In this document: positions 53,003-61,891 of the stretch, in pieces
Position numbering within the stretch: position 1 is the first letter of the stretch
Layout of the letters: every line of letters starts with the position of its first letter
From: Dyella_B jejuensis
Lineage (GTDB): Bacteria; Pseudomonadota; Gammaproteobacteria; Xanthomonadales; Rhodanobacteraceae
Assembly (NCBI RefSeq): GCF_044904675.1
Contig: NZ_JADIKJ010000001.1
Span: forward strand, 62,001-126,000
Length of the DNA: 64,000 bases
Direction: 5' to 3'
Position numbers and translations under genes: made by a program
Notes under the pieces: generated by a model
What the model saw: only the letters and a program-made list of their open reading frames with translations
Told to the model about the DNA's origin: nothing
The model's database searches: none

Positions 53003-54399
53003 TAGGCAGCCAACGCCGCCTGCCGCGATTCGCCCAGGTCAACCACCGGTGCGGGATAGCCGCTGCGCTTGAGCAACGACGGCTCCTTCCAGGGTTCATG
53101 CACCGAAGCTTCCGGCACGCCGGCCAGTTCCGGCAGCCAGCGGCGGATATATTCGCCCTGGGGATCGAATTTCCGTGCCTGCGTCGCCGGATTGAAAACA
53201 CGGAAATACGGCGCCGCGTCGGCACCGCAACCGGCCACCCACTGCCAGCCCAAGGTATTGCTCGCCAAATCGGCGTCCACCAACGTATCCCAAAACCAGC
53301 GCGCCCCATGGCGCCAATGCTGGCGCAGGTTCTTGGTGAGGAAGCTCGCCACCACCATGCGCACACGGTTGTGCATCCAGCCCGTGTGCCACAGCTCGCG
53401 CATGCCGGCATCGACCAGCGGAATACCGGTACGGCCCTCTTGCCAGCGCTGCAAGGCAAGTTCGTCGTCATTGGCCCACGAAAACGTATCGAAGCGCGTA
53501 TTGAAATTTTCGGTCGGCGTCTTCGGAAAATGATAAAGCAGGTAATGCGCGAACTCGCGCCAACCAAGCTCGCGCAAATAGGGCTCGATGTCCGGCCGGT
53601 GACGGCCGCCGCGCTTGCGCAGCAAACCCGTCAAGCCATGATGAATCTGGCGCGGCGTGATTTCGCCGAAATGCAGGTGCGGAGAAAGGCGGGAGGTACC
53701 GTGCCGTGCCGGCAAATCGCGCGCAACGGCGTATGCATCGACGGCGTCGTCCACGAATAATTCGAGCATGGCTTGCGCGCCCCGCTCGCCGGGCTGCCAG
53801 GTGTCACGCAAGCCGGCGTCCCAAGCGATGCGTGGCAGCAACCCCAGCGCGGCGACCGGCAATCCGCCCTCCAGCGAGGCGGCGCGCCATGCGGCGGGTG
53901 CCGGCAGGAGGGCATCGATCGCGAGCGTCGTGCGCAACTTGCGCCAGTAAGGCGTGAATACGCGATACGGCTGCCCCTCCTGGTTAAGCAGTTGCCAGGG
54001 CTCGCGCCACAACGCCCCGCCGCAGCTATGCACTGCGATACCTCGTTCACGCAAGGCGGCTTTGATGCGCGTATCGCGGGCAATGGCCGCCGGTTCGTAC
54101 AGGCGGTTCCAGTACACCGTATCCGCACCGCTTTGTTTCACGGCATCAAGCAGGACTTGCAAGCTGTCGCCTTCGCGGATGTGCAACGGGCTACCGCGCT
54201 GTCGCAAATCGTGGTCCAGCGCCAGCAGCGCATGGTGCAGCCACCAGCGACTGGCCGCCCCCGGCTGCCACGAACCTTCTTCCGATGGCGCATGGGTATA
54301 GAGCGGCACTATCCCCGCATGGTTGGAACAGGCTTGATGTAGCGCAGGGTTATCGGCGAGGCGGAGGTCGCGTCGAAACCAGACGATGGCAATACTCAT
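52984..54399 (-). CDS. phrB: Deoxyribodipyrimidine photolyase (class I CPD)
   Basis: The 471-residue flavoenzyme starts MSIAIVWFRRDLRLADNPAL (antenna domain) and carries the FAD domain motifs LSPHLHFGEITPRQI, WREFAHYLLYHFP, GIPLVDAGMRELWHTGWMHNR and WDTLVDADLASNTLGWQWVAG. It repairs UV dimers using light. The ATG at 54399 is used; the frame remains open to 54606 but the added residues are not conserved. It overlaps the antiporter gene tail to tail. Confidence 0.95.
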   Translation of the reverse strand: MSIAIVWFRRDLRLADNPALHQACSNHAGIVPLYTHAPSEEGSWQPGAASRWWLHHALLALDHDLRQRGSPLHIREGDSLQVLLDAVKQSGADTVYWNRLYEPAAIARDTRIKAALRERGIAVHSCGGALWREPWQLLNQEGQPYRVFTPYWRKLRTTLAIDALLPAPAAWRAASLEGGLPVAALGLLPRIAWDAGLRDTWQPGERGAQAMLELFVDDAVDAYAVARDLPARHGTSRLSPHLHFGEITPRQIHHGLTGLLRKRGGRHRPDIEPYLRELGWREFAHYLLYHFPKTPTENFNTRFDTFSWANDDELALQRWQEGRTGIPLVDAGMRELWHTGWMHNRVRMVVASFLTKNLRQHWRHGARWFWDTLVDADLASNTLGWQWVAGCGADAAPYFRVFNPATQARKFDPQGEYIRRWLPELAGVPEASVHEPWKEPSLLKRSGYPAPVVDLGESRQAALAAYQASRG

Positions 54400-54902
54400 G
54401 CCGCCAGTTTGGCGATATTTGGCGTGGCGGCAAAGCGGCGGCGCGTGGTTATGTGCGATGCGTCGGCAGGCGCAGGCAGGCCAATCGAGCAGCCGGCATC
54501 CTCGCCGAGCCTTTCCACCAGACCCGCCCAGGTAGGCCGGAGCCGGTAGCGGGCATTTCGTTTTCCCGCCCCTGGCACTCGTTGCCGGACAACCCCGTCC
54601 GCGCAACCGAGCCCCTTTATTAACGGCAAGCCGCTGCAGTTGCGGCGAACAGCGGCGACCGGCCGGCTACCGCTGGCGCCCGCCTCCAAGGGCGGGCTAA
54701 GGCCCGGGCCAAATTGGCCGATAGATAACCCGGTTCCGGTTTATTTCAACGAAGGTCTCATTCTGTGACCCTGAGCATGCCGGCGACCGGCTTTACTCAC
54801 GGAAGCTTCACGGCCCGGATTGTTTTATCCTTGGGTTGCATCAGCCCGATTTCTGAAACGGCGCAGCTATTACATTGCAGGTCTTCGCAGGGGACAAAGT
54901 GC
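54400..54902. other. Gene-free stretch between photolyase and MASE1 gene
   Basis: The 503 bp contain GC-rich hairpins, e.g. GCCCGCCT-CCA-AGGGCGGGC (about 54678-54697), but no supported gene. The open frame starting at 54765 is in frame with the MASE1 gene but has no ribosome site and no conserved residues before 54903. Confidence 0.45.
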
Positions 54903-56549
54903 ATGAAAAAGCAGTGGTGGACTAACGACTGGCTTGTTCAGCTTGGCGTTGCCGTCGGCTACGCGCTTTTATATGTACTGATCCACCCTCTATCCAGCGC
55001 TCATTGGCCGGTTCATGCGGGCATACGCCTGGCCTGTCTCCTGCTGATGCCCTATCGATTCTGGCCCGCGCTGCTGATCGGCGAAGCGCTGCCCAATGCC
55101 TACGAAGTGTTTCCCTGCCTGGACTCGCTCGGCCCTACCTGGGTGGCGGTGCGATCCCTGCCGCCGTTTGCGGTGGCCATGCCGATCGTCTGGTGGTGCC
55201 GGACCCGGATGCCTCCGTTTCCCTCCCATCGCCTTATTGACATGAAAGCCATGATCACCTGCGCCTTGCTGGTAGCGCTTGGAGGGATGGTTTATAGCTC
55301 ATTGGCGTATTCGGTGTCCCTTGACAACGCGGAAACACTTTCCGCTGAGCCGGTCATTGCCTTCGGCTATTTCCTAGGCCCATATCTGGCTATTTTTTCA
55401 ATCCTGCCATGGGTCTTGATGGCGAAGCTCGACTACCATCCAGGCCACCTGCGCGAGCAGCTACATAAGATATTGTCCAGCAGGCTGTCGCTGGATGTCG
55501 TAGTACTGTTGATTCCCACACTTGCAGTCCTTTCTTGGTTGAACCTCATAGGAAGCGTGGAGTTCAAGCAAGTAGCTCCCATGATCATGTTCCTGCCCAT
55601 AGCGTGGCTTACGATCAAACATGGCTGGCGCGCCGCCGCCGTTGGCGGCCCCCTGGCAATCGCTTGTATTTCGCTGTCAAGTCAATTCGTGGATTATCCC
55701 GATCCGAAAACAGTTGCGACACAAACATTCTTGGTCATTGCCATCACATGCTTGTTTTCGCTTGGGGCACGCATCAGCGCTCAACTTTTGCAAGAGGAAG
55801 AAGAAAAACACAGCGCATTGAACGTGCAGCGCCTTGCCCGACAGAGCTTCCAACTTGGTGAGCAACGTATGCGGCAGACGTCACAGGCATTGGAGTATCT
55901 TGCCGGCAACCTGCACATCACGAACGGACGTTTACTTGAACAAATGCGCCGGATCGTACCGAATATAGAAAGCCATGCTTTCTATAAGCAGGCATTGGCT
56001 ACGCAGAACCAGGTCTATCGCTTGGCCGAAAGCATGCACCCTATTGCATGGCGCGAACGAGGCTTGCCTGCGGCACTTAACGAGACCATTGCCCGGGCGC
56101 TGGACGAAGCAGGTATTGCATACCGCTGCGAAATCAACGGCCGCGGATTTAGCCGACTGGCCCCTTCGGTACTCACTGCCACATATAGAGCTGCCTGCGA
56201 GGCAGTCGTCTATGTCAGCTCCAGACTAGCCTGCACAAGGGTGAAACTGATGCTTCGTGGCGGAGAAACCAATGGCAAGCGTTGGGTCGTGCTACGTGTA
56301 GAAGGCATACTTGAAGATACCGGTGTTGCTAACGCGGTGTATCTGAGCGAGGAACGTCAGCGATTGGCATCCAAGCTGGGAGCAAGTGCACTTGATGTGG
56401 CTGAGATGCGTGACCACGTCAGCATCTTCGATGGCGGAATGCATGTACGCAGACCCCAGGATCGGCTACAAATCACCGTCTTGTTGCAAGATATAACCCA
56501 AGAGGCGCGGAGAGTTCCCTCCGCACCGGTGCGCTTGTGGGTGAAATAG
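54903..56549 (+). CDS. MASE1-domain membrane sensor with degenerate histidine-kinase region
   Basis: The 548-residue protein has a MASE1-like membrane region of about eight to ten helices (residues 10-310, from DWLVQLGVAVGYALLYVLI), then a coiled segment (RQSFQLGEQRMRQTSQALEYLAGNL) and a C-terminal part laid out like a HisKA_3/HATPase pair. No phospho-accepting His block of the ERxRIARELHD kind is visible, the N-box is reduced to YRAACEAVVYV, and the DxGxG ATP motif is missing, although the last part (DVAEMRDHVSIFDGGMHVRR) follows the usual final strands. It probably senses a signal but does not phosphorylate. AGGGGA stands 8 nt before the ATG at 54903. Base composition looks AT-richer than its neighbours. 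Confidence 0.72.
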   Translation: MKKQWWTNDWLVQLGVAVGYALLYVLIHPLSSAHWPVHAGIRLACLLLMPYRFWPALLIGEALPNAYEVFPCLDSLGPTWVAVRSLPPFAVAMPIVWWCRTRMPPFPSHRLIDMKAMITCALLVALGGMVYSSLAYSVSLDNAETLSAEPVIAFGYFLGPYLAIFSILPWVLMAKLDYHPGHLREQLHKILSSRLSLDVVVLLIPTLAVLSWLNLIGSVEFKQVAPMIMFLPIAWLTIKHGWRAAAVGGPLAIACISLSSQFVDYPDPKTVATQTFLVIAITCLFSLGARISAQLLQEEEEKHSALNVQRLARQSFQLGEQRMRQTSQALEYLAGNLHITNGRLLEQMRRIVPNIESHAFYKQALATQNQVYRLAESMHPIAWRERGLPAALNETIARALDEAGIAYRCEINGRGFSRLAPSVLTATYRAACEAVVYVSSRLACTRVKLMLRGGETNGKRWVVLRVEGILEDTGVANAVYLSEERQRLASKLGASALDVAEMRDHVSIFDGGMHVRRPQDRLQITVLLQDITQEARRVPSAPVRLWVK

Positions 56550-56579
56550 CCTCCCCTGCTTATTGGTCGCTACTACCAG

Positions 56580-57038
56580 TCATGCGCCGCCACTGCCAGA
56601 GCAATTCTTCCCTGTACAAACGCTTTGTACATCGAACTGTGTAGCCCCATTGTTCTGCGGCGTAGCCGTTACTGTCGTGCTGCTGTCACTGTAGACCGTC
56701 TGCGTCGCGCTTGAAGAGCTCGACGCGGGCGCCGGTGATGTCGATACATTCTGCGAATCAACACCCATCGGCAGCACGATCGCCGTACCGCCGGCCGTAC
56801 CTACTGCCGCATGCACGATGCCGTTCAGATCGTTGACCTGGACGTATTTGATGCCATTGAGCACGAACACATACACATGCCAGTTCGGATTGGCGCTCAC
56901 GTCGGCCACATTCGGCCACGCTTGACCCAGTCCGGTTGCGGGCGTTGCGGTCTGGCCAAAGGCCGTCGAGGTCACGCAAAGAGCAAACAGACTGCTGATT
57001 GCCGCTTTGCGGATGAAGCTTCCTTGATTGCGGGACAT
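56580..57038 (-). CDS. Small secreted protein of unknown function
   Basis: The 152-residue precursor has a signal peptide (MSRNQGSFIRKAAISSLFALCVTSTAFG). The mature part has a short beta-rich domain (NWHVYVFVLNGIKYVQVNDLNGIVHAAV), then a Ser/Thr-rich tail and a terminal Cys pair (CTGKNCSGSGGA) that could form a disulfide. No domain is recognised. AGGGGA lies 6 nt before the ATG at 57038; the frame is open to 57323, but those extra residues are basic and unlike a signal. It converges on the MASE1 gene with 30 bp between stops. Confidence 0.65.
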   Translation of the reverse strand: MSRNQGSFIRKAAISSLFALCVTSTAFGQTATPATGLGQAWPNVADVSANPNWHVYVFVLNGIKYVQVNDLNGIVHAAVGTAGGTAIVLPMGVDSQNVSTSPAPASSSSSATQTVYSDSSTTVTATPQNNGATQFDVQSVCTGKNCSGSGGA

Positions 57039-57557
57039 AGGCTTCCCCTTGTAATGGTAGTTGGCTACCGGAAACCGAAATGTAGCAGGCCCGTTGCACC
57101 CGAGAAGAGTGCTTTTTGCGCCTTTGCCCGAATATTCAGCAACGTGATCGCCGGCCCGCTTTTTTTTCACGGCTCCTCGACGCCGTGGCCCAGGCAACCC
57201 ATACGCTTGCCGCCGCAAGGGATGGCTACGGCCGAAAAACTCCGAAAATACTTGCAACCGCCATAAGCGCTCATCATATCCCCCGCTTCGCAGGCACCGG
57301 CAAAACTTGGGTTGAAGTCGCACCTATAGGGTGTAATCTGAAAATCTTATTCTGATCGACATCGGATCATAGTTGCGTGAGCTCGCGCCCTCCTCTTGAA
57401 CGTCGGAGGAAGCATCCAACGCTTGCGTCGACTGCGCCCGCCAGGGTCATCCCCGACTCCCGCTGTGCCATGCGGGAGAGACGACGAATGGCGCAGCCGG
57501 GTTTCTACGTCGGGCAGGCCTATCCTCCTTGCCAGCTGAGCCCGGAACGATACCGAC
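57039..57557. other. Gene-free stretch upstream of the CheB-CheR kinase gene
   Basis: The 519 bp carry AT-rich segments (57100-57180, 57320-57365) that may hold promoters for the two divergent genes. No gene, repeat or clear terminator is supported. Confidence 0.4.
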
Positions 57558-60500
57558 ATGATCAAATCCGAAACATTCCTTATCGTCGGCATCGGGGCCT
57601 CGGCGGGCGGCATCGAGGCATTGGAAGGCTTTTTTCGCGGCGTGAGCGCCGAAGCCGGGCTGGCGTTCGCCATCGTCACGCACTTGCCGCCCGACCGCGA
57701 GAGCTTGTTGCACGAAATCGTGGCGCGCCATACGTCACTGACGGTCCACGTCGCTACCGACGGAGTAAAGATCGAGGCGGACAATATCTACGTATTGCCC
57801 GCGAACGCGGTACTGAGCGTCAAACAGGGGCATTTGCATTTGCGCGAAAAGTGTTATCGCGAACGCAAGCCTATCGACATCTTCTTCAGTTCGCTCGCCG
57901 TGGATGCGGGCGAGCGTTCAATTGGCGTCATCCTGTCCGGCGGCGACTCCGATGGCACACTCGGACTGAAAGCCATCAAGGAGCATGGCGGCATGACCAT
58001 GGCCCAGGTCGCCGATGGATTCGGGCCGCAGCATCCGGACATGCCCGAGTCGGCCATTGTGGCCGGCTTCGTGGATTTCGCCTTGCCGGCTGAAAAAATG
58101 GGCGAAAAACTGGCGGAGCTTGCCCGGCTTACCATCTCGCCGGACAGCAGCGAGGCGGAGAATACGGCTTCCGCTATCGGGCAAGCCTTTCAGGATGCAC
58201 TGCCGGACATCTACGCACTCCTGCGCAACCAGGTTGGCCATGATTTCAGCGGCTATAAGAAGAAAACCTTCATACGTCGCGTGCAACGGCGCATGCACGT
58301 CAAGCAACTGCCGTCCGTGAAAGATTATATGGAAGTGCTGCGGCAGGAGCCGCACGAACTGGCTGCGCTGTTCCGTGACCTGCTGATCAACGTCACCAAT
58401 TTTTTCCGCGATGGCGAAGCTTTCGAGGCGCTCGCCAGCCAGGTCATTCCCAAGCTATTCGAGGCCCGCGGCGCCAATGATACCGTGCGCATTTGGGTGC
58501 CGGGATGCGCAACCGGCGAAGAGGTATACACCCTTGGCATTCTGGTACGGGAGTACCTGGCAACCCAGTCGGCCGTTCCGCGCGTGCAGATATTTGCCAC
58601 CGACATCGACGAACGGGCGCTAGCCGTGGCGCGTGCTGCATGCTATCCGGCGACGTTGCTAGAAAGCGTATCGCCGGAGCGGCGCCGTCGTTTCTTCAAT
58701 GCCGAGGGCGACAGCTTCATAGTCAATAAGGAGGTACGGGAGCTATGCATGTTTTCGCCGCATAGCGTGATCCGTGACCCGCCGTTTTCGCGCATGGACC
58801 TGATCTCGTGCCGGAACTTGCTGATATACCTGGGGCCGGACGTACAGGGCCAGGTCATTCCCACGTTTCACTATGCACTACGTCCGGACGGCTATCTGTT
58901 CCTGGGCTCGGCCGAAAACGTCAGCCAATTCGACGAACTTTTCGCAGCGATAGACAAGCGGCACCGCATTTTCCGGCGGCGTTCGGACATTGCTACCAAC
59001 TTGCGGCTTCCCGCCGCACTCAGCCCCCTGCGCTCCGGTTCGGTTGCCGAGCTGATACCCCGGCGGGTCACGCTCAGCGGCATGGCGCTGCGGCAAGCGG
59101 TCGATCAGCATGTGCTGGAGCGCTTTGCACCACCGCATGTCCTGGTAAACCGCGACGGCGACGTGGTCTATTTTTCCAGCCGCACGGGCAAGTATCTCGA
59201 GGCTCCGGCCGGCGCGCCTACGCGCCAGCTGCTGACCATGACGCGCAGGGATCTTCGCCTCGACCTGCACGCGGTATTTCGCGAAACGGTCGAGAGCGGC
59301 AAGCCGGCCACGCGCGAAGGAGTAGCGATCGAAATCGAAGATGGCCGGATCCAGATCATCCGATTGTCGGTCGAGCCATTGCATGACCGCGGCATGAGGG
59401 AACCCCTGTTCCTCGTGCTTTTCATCGACCAGGGACCGCTTCTGAGTCGCGAAGAAGCGCTCGACCAATCCTACGCAAGGCAGAGCGGCCCCGCTTTGCA
59501 CCTGGAACACGAGTTGCGCGACACGCGCGATCGCCTGCAATCGATGATCGAGGAATACGAGACCGCGCTGGAGGAGCTCAAGTCTTCCAACGAAGAACTG
59601 GTTTCCGTCAACGAGGAAATGCAGTCGACCAACGAGGAGCTGGAAGCATCCAAGGAAGAACTGCAATCGGTCAACGAAGAATTGCAAACGGTCAATACGG
59701 AATTGAATGGCAAGGTTGAAGCGCTCGACCGCGCCAACAGCGATCTGCTCAACCTGTTCGAAAGCACCAACGTGGCGACGGTTTTCCTCGATCACTCATT
59801 GGCCATCCGCAGTTTCACGCCCGCGGTAAACAGGATCTTCAATATCTTGCCCGGCGACCGCGGACGCCCTATTACCGACCTGGCCAGCCACCTCAACCTG
59901 GCGCGGTTCATGGATGACATCCACGCCGCCCTCCAAAGCGGCGTGACGGTCGAGAAACACGTGGAGAACGATAACCACACCGCGCATTACCTGGTGCGCC
60001 TTGCGCCCTATGAGGACAGCCAGCGCAAGATCGAAGGAGTGGTGGTGACGTTCCTTGATGTCACGACCATCACGTCCATCACGCGGTCGGGCGAGCGCCA
60101 GAAGCTGCTGATCGCGGAACTCCAGCATCGCACGCGCAACCTGCTGGCACTCGTGCAATCCATTGCGTACAAGACGCTGGGAAAACATGATGCGCTGCCC
60201 GATTTCTATGCCAGGCTGGCCGCGCTGAGCCGCGCGCAAAGCCTGCTCGGCGGAAGTCTGGACGAAAGCATCGATCTGCGCGACGTGGTCAGGCTCGAGC
60301 TGGAGGCGCTCAACACCGGCGAGGGCAAAATCTCGGTTTCCGGTCCATCCGTTGCGCTTCGCTTCGATTCGGTCCAGGTCTTCTGCCTGGCCCTGCATGA
60401 ACTTGCCACCAACGCCGTCAAGTACGGCGCGCTCAAGAATGCCGATGGTCACCTCGACATTTCATGGACCGTCCAAGACGATGCCGACAAGGGCGCTATT

Positions 60501-60713
60501 TTGGTCTTGCGCTGGCTTGAAAGCGGCGTCGCGATTCACAAGCAGCCAACGCGCCAGGGCTTCGGCCGGGAACTGCTGGAGAAGGCCCTGGCGTTTACCT
60601 TGCGCGCCAGGACCGAGCTGACCTTTGGCGCGGATGGCGTCACGTGCTACGTCGAGATTCCCTTGCCCGCGCTGTCTTCCATTCAACTCGCACGCAAAGA
60701 CGCAACCGCCTAA
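57558..60713 (+). CDS. CheB-CheR-PAS-HWE/HisKA_2 histidine kinase fusion
   Basis: The 1051-residue cytosolic protein has, in order: a CheB methylesterase domain (GIGASAGGIEALE, THLPPDRES, LSGGDSDGTLG; about 5-190), CheR N- and C-terminal methyltransferase domains (FRDLLINVTNFFRD; WVPGCATGEEVYTLGI; about 215-480), a PAS-like segment near 505-620, a coiled coil (about 650-730, repeated NEEL/NEEM units), a second PAS domain and a C-terminal kinase with LLIAELQHRTRNLLALVQS, phospho-acceptor His857, and an HATPase domain. It has no receiver in front of CheB. It is coupled to the next receiver gene, which is probably its phosphotarget. The inputs of the methylesterase and methyltransferase parts are unknown. 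Confidence 0.93.
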   Translation: MIKSETFLIVGIGASAGGIEALEGFFRGVSAEAGLAFAIVTHLPPDRESLLHEIVARHTSLTVHVATDGVKIEADNIYVLPANAVLSVKQGHLHLREKCYRERKPIDIFFSSLAVDAGERSIGVILSGGDSDGTLGLKAIKEHGGMTMAQVADGFGPQHPDMPESAIVAGFVDFALPAEKMGEKLAELARLTISPDSSEAENTASAIGQAFQDALPDIYALLRNQVGHDFSGYKKKTFIRRVQRRMHVKQLPSVKDYMEVLRQEPHELAALFRDLLINVTNFFRDGEAFEALASQVIPKLFEARGANDTVRIWVPGCATGEEVYTLGILVREYLATQSAVPRVQIFATDIDERALAVARAACYPATLLESVSPERRRRFFNAEGDSFIVNKEVRELCMFSPHSVIRDPPFSRMDLISCRNLLIYLGPDVQGQVIPTFHYALRPDGYLFLGSAENVSQFDELFAAIDKRHRIFRRRSDIATNLRLPAALSPLRSGSVAELIPRRVTLSGMALRQAVDQHVLERFAPPHVLVNRDGDVVYFSSRTGKYLEAPAGAPTRQLLTMTRRDLRLDLHAVFRETVESGKPATREGVAIEIEDGRIQIIRLSVEPLHDRGMREPLFLVLFIDQGPLLSREEALDQSYARQSGPALHLEHELRDTRDRLQSMIEEYETALEELKSSNEELVSVNEEMQSTNEELEASKEELQSVNEELQTVNTELNGKVEALDRANSDLLNLFESTNVATVFLDHSLAIRSFTPAVNRIFNILPGDRGRPITDLASHLNLARFMDDIHAALQSGVTVEKHVENDNHTAHYLVRLAPYEDSQRKIEGVVVTFLDVTTITSITRSGERQKLLIAELQHRTRNLLALVQSIAYKTLGKHDALPDFYARLAALSRAQSLLGGSLDESIDLRDVVRLELEALNTGEGKISVSGPSVALRFDSVQVFCLALHELATNAVKYGALKNADGHLDISWTVQDDADKGAILVLRWLESGVAIHKQPTRQGFGRELLEKALAFTLRARTELTFGADGVTCYVEIPLPALSSIQLARKDATA

Positions 60714-60718
60714 GCATC

Positions 60719-61075
60719 ATGGCCAAGATACTCACTGGTCGGAAAATCCTGATCGTCGAAGACGATTACCTGCTGGCGCAGGTGCTGGCCGACATGCTGG
60801 AAGAAGCCGGCGCCGATATCATCGGCACGGTGGGCTGGCTGGCAGAAGCGCTGGCCATCGCCACCGATCGCCAGACGCAATTCGATACGGCGATCCTGGA
60901 CATCAACCTGCACGAACAGGAAACGTATGCCGTCGCCGACCTGCTGACGGAACGTGGCGTCAAGGTCCTGTTCTGCACGGGCTACAGCACCATTCGAGCC
61001 GAATACCAGCATTATCCGCGATGCATCAAGCCATTCCGAGTGCAGGCCCTTCTGGCGGCGCTGGTAAAGGAATGA
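60719..61075 (+). CDS. Single-domain response regulator (receiver only)
   Basis: The 118-residue protein is a stand-alone receiver: ILIVEDDYLLAQVLADML with the acidic pair Asp15-Asp16, phospho-acceptor Asp61 in AILDINLHEQ, Thr in FCTGYS and Lys in RCIKPF. No output domain follows. The start lies 5 bp after the stop of the CheB-CheR-kinase gene, so the two are translationally coupled and probably form a pathway. It may act as a phosphate sink or protein partner. Confidence 0.9.
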   Translation: MAKILTGRKILIVEDDYLLAQVLADMLEEAGADIIGTVGWLAEALAIATDRQTQFDTAILDINLHEQETYAVADLLTERGVKVLFCTGYSTIRAEYQHYPRCIKPFRVQALLAALVKE

Positions 61076-61253
61076 TGCGAGCGCCGCAGAACCGTGACGC
61101 CAACGCCACTGCGAGCGCGAGCAGCGATAAGGGCATGGGGAAAGTGTCGGCTAACTGTCCAACTTGTTGCCCGGGGAACACGGAGAAAACCCAGCGTCGC
61201 CGCAGCATTAGCTGCATCAGCTTGCGACGCGGCCCTTTCCGCAGAATTTTGTG

Positions 61254-61279
61254 CAATAAAAAACCGCCATACGGCGGTT
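61254..61279 (-). terminator. Terminator after tRNA-Cys
   Basis: On the minus strand AACCGCC-GTAT-GGCGGTT is followed by a run of six T, then ATT. It stands 25 bp after the tRNA 3' end. Confidence 0.9.
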
Positions 61280-61304
61280 AAGTATTTGATTCAATGTTGC
61301 ACAT

Positions 61305-61378
61305 TGGAGGCCAGGGTCGGAATCGAACCGGCGTACACGGCTTTGCAGGCCGCTGCATGACCACTCTGCCACCTGGCC
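61305..61378 (-). tRNA. tRNA-Cys (anticodon GCA)
   Basis: The minus strand folds into a complete 74-nt tRNA with encoded CCA: acceptor GGCCAGG / CCTGGCC, anticodon loop CTGCAAA with anticodon GCA, and the T-arm GGTTCGATTCC. The anticodon gives cysteine. Its terminator lies directly downstream. Confidence 0.97.
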
Positions 61379-61420
61379 AATGCGCTGAATCGTGGCCATG
61401 GCAGGCCAGATCTGGCTTTA

Positions 61421-61449
61421 AAAAACAAAAACCCCGGCCTACCGAGGTT
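61421..61449 (-). terminator. Intrinsic terminator of the candidate small RNA
   Basis: On the minus strand AACCTCGG (61449-61442) pairs with CCGGGGTT (61437-61430), with one G-T pair and a 4-nt loop, followed by TTTTGTTTTT. Confidence 0.75.
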
Positions 61450-61536
61450 TGGCTGAAACTGGAGGAAAGGCCAGATGTTTGCGCTCTAATCTCCCGAGTT
61501 GCTCGGCGCTCACGAGGAGGGCCGCCCAACCGAAGT
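61421..61536 (-). ncRNA. Candidate small RNA of about 115 nt
   Basis: A near-consensus promoter (61543-61571) and an intrinsic terminator frame a minus-strand unit of about 115 nt. Near its 3' end CTGG and CCAG enclose a C/U-rich loop (CCTTTCCT) that could pair with ribosome-binding sites. The 3' end is AACCTCGG-TAGG-CCGGGGTT followed by TTTTTGTTTTTT. No convincing protein frame exists; a 24-codon frame beginning with GTG (MSAEQLGRLERK...) has no ribosome site. It may be an sRNA with C-rich loops, a type known in Xanthomonas (sX13). Existence and targets are unproven. Confidence 0.55.
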
Positions 61537-61542
61537 ACAAAA

Positions 61543-61571
61543 TTATCTACTACTTGATGGTTGCTGGCAAG
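61543..61571 (-). promoter_or_regulatory. Near-consensus sigma-70 promoter
   Basis: On the minus strand TTGCCA (61571-61566) and GATAAT (61548-61543) are spaced by exactly 17 bp; each matches 5 of 6 consensus bases. It points toward the candidate small RNA and the tRNA-Cys gene. Confidence 0.65.
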
Positions 61572-61891
61572 CACTGTGGGCACTAGCGAAAGTACCCATT
61601 GGGCACGAACGCATGCACGCAACGCAACCGAGCAAGGTCGCCCTGCAGGATGGCAGGCACTGCCCGGAACCACCCATGCGCTGCCTGGGGCGAGGGAAGC
61701 GGCGGAACAAGGGGCTTGATGCCGACAGAACGGACTGGCACATGGCGGGATTGCAGTGAGGTCGTACTGCCTGGCTTGATCGCACCCGGACCTCACGGCC
61801 CTGTTGCAGCCGATTCGCCACTGGTGTCAACTGCGCGGGTCAGTCAGTCGATCCATTTCGTAACGGAAAGCACAACGACCGGGAAGCTCGC
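61572..61891. other. Leader region upstream of the nucleotide-sugar dehydrogenase
   Basis: The 320 bp before the dehydrogenase carry no supported gene; the open plus-strand frame 61599-62180 lies out of frame with the real gene. It should hold the promoter of the second polysaccharide operon, but no clear hexamers were recognised. Confidence 0.4.
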
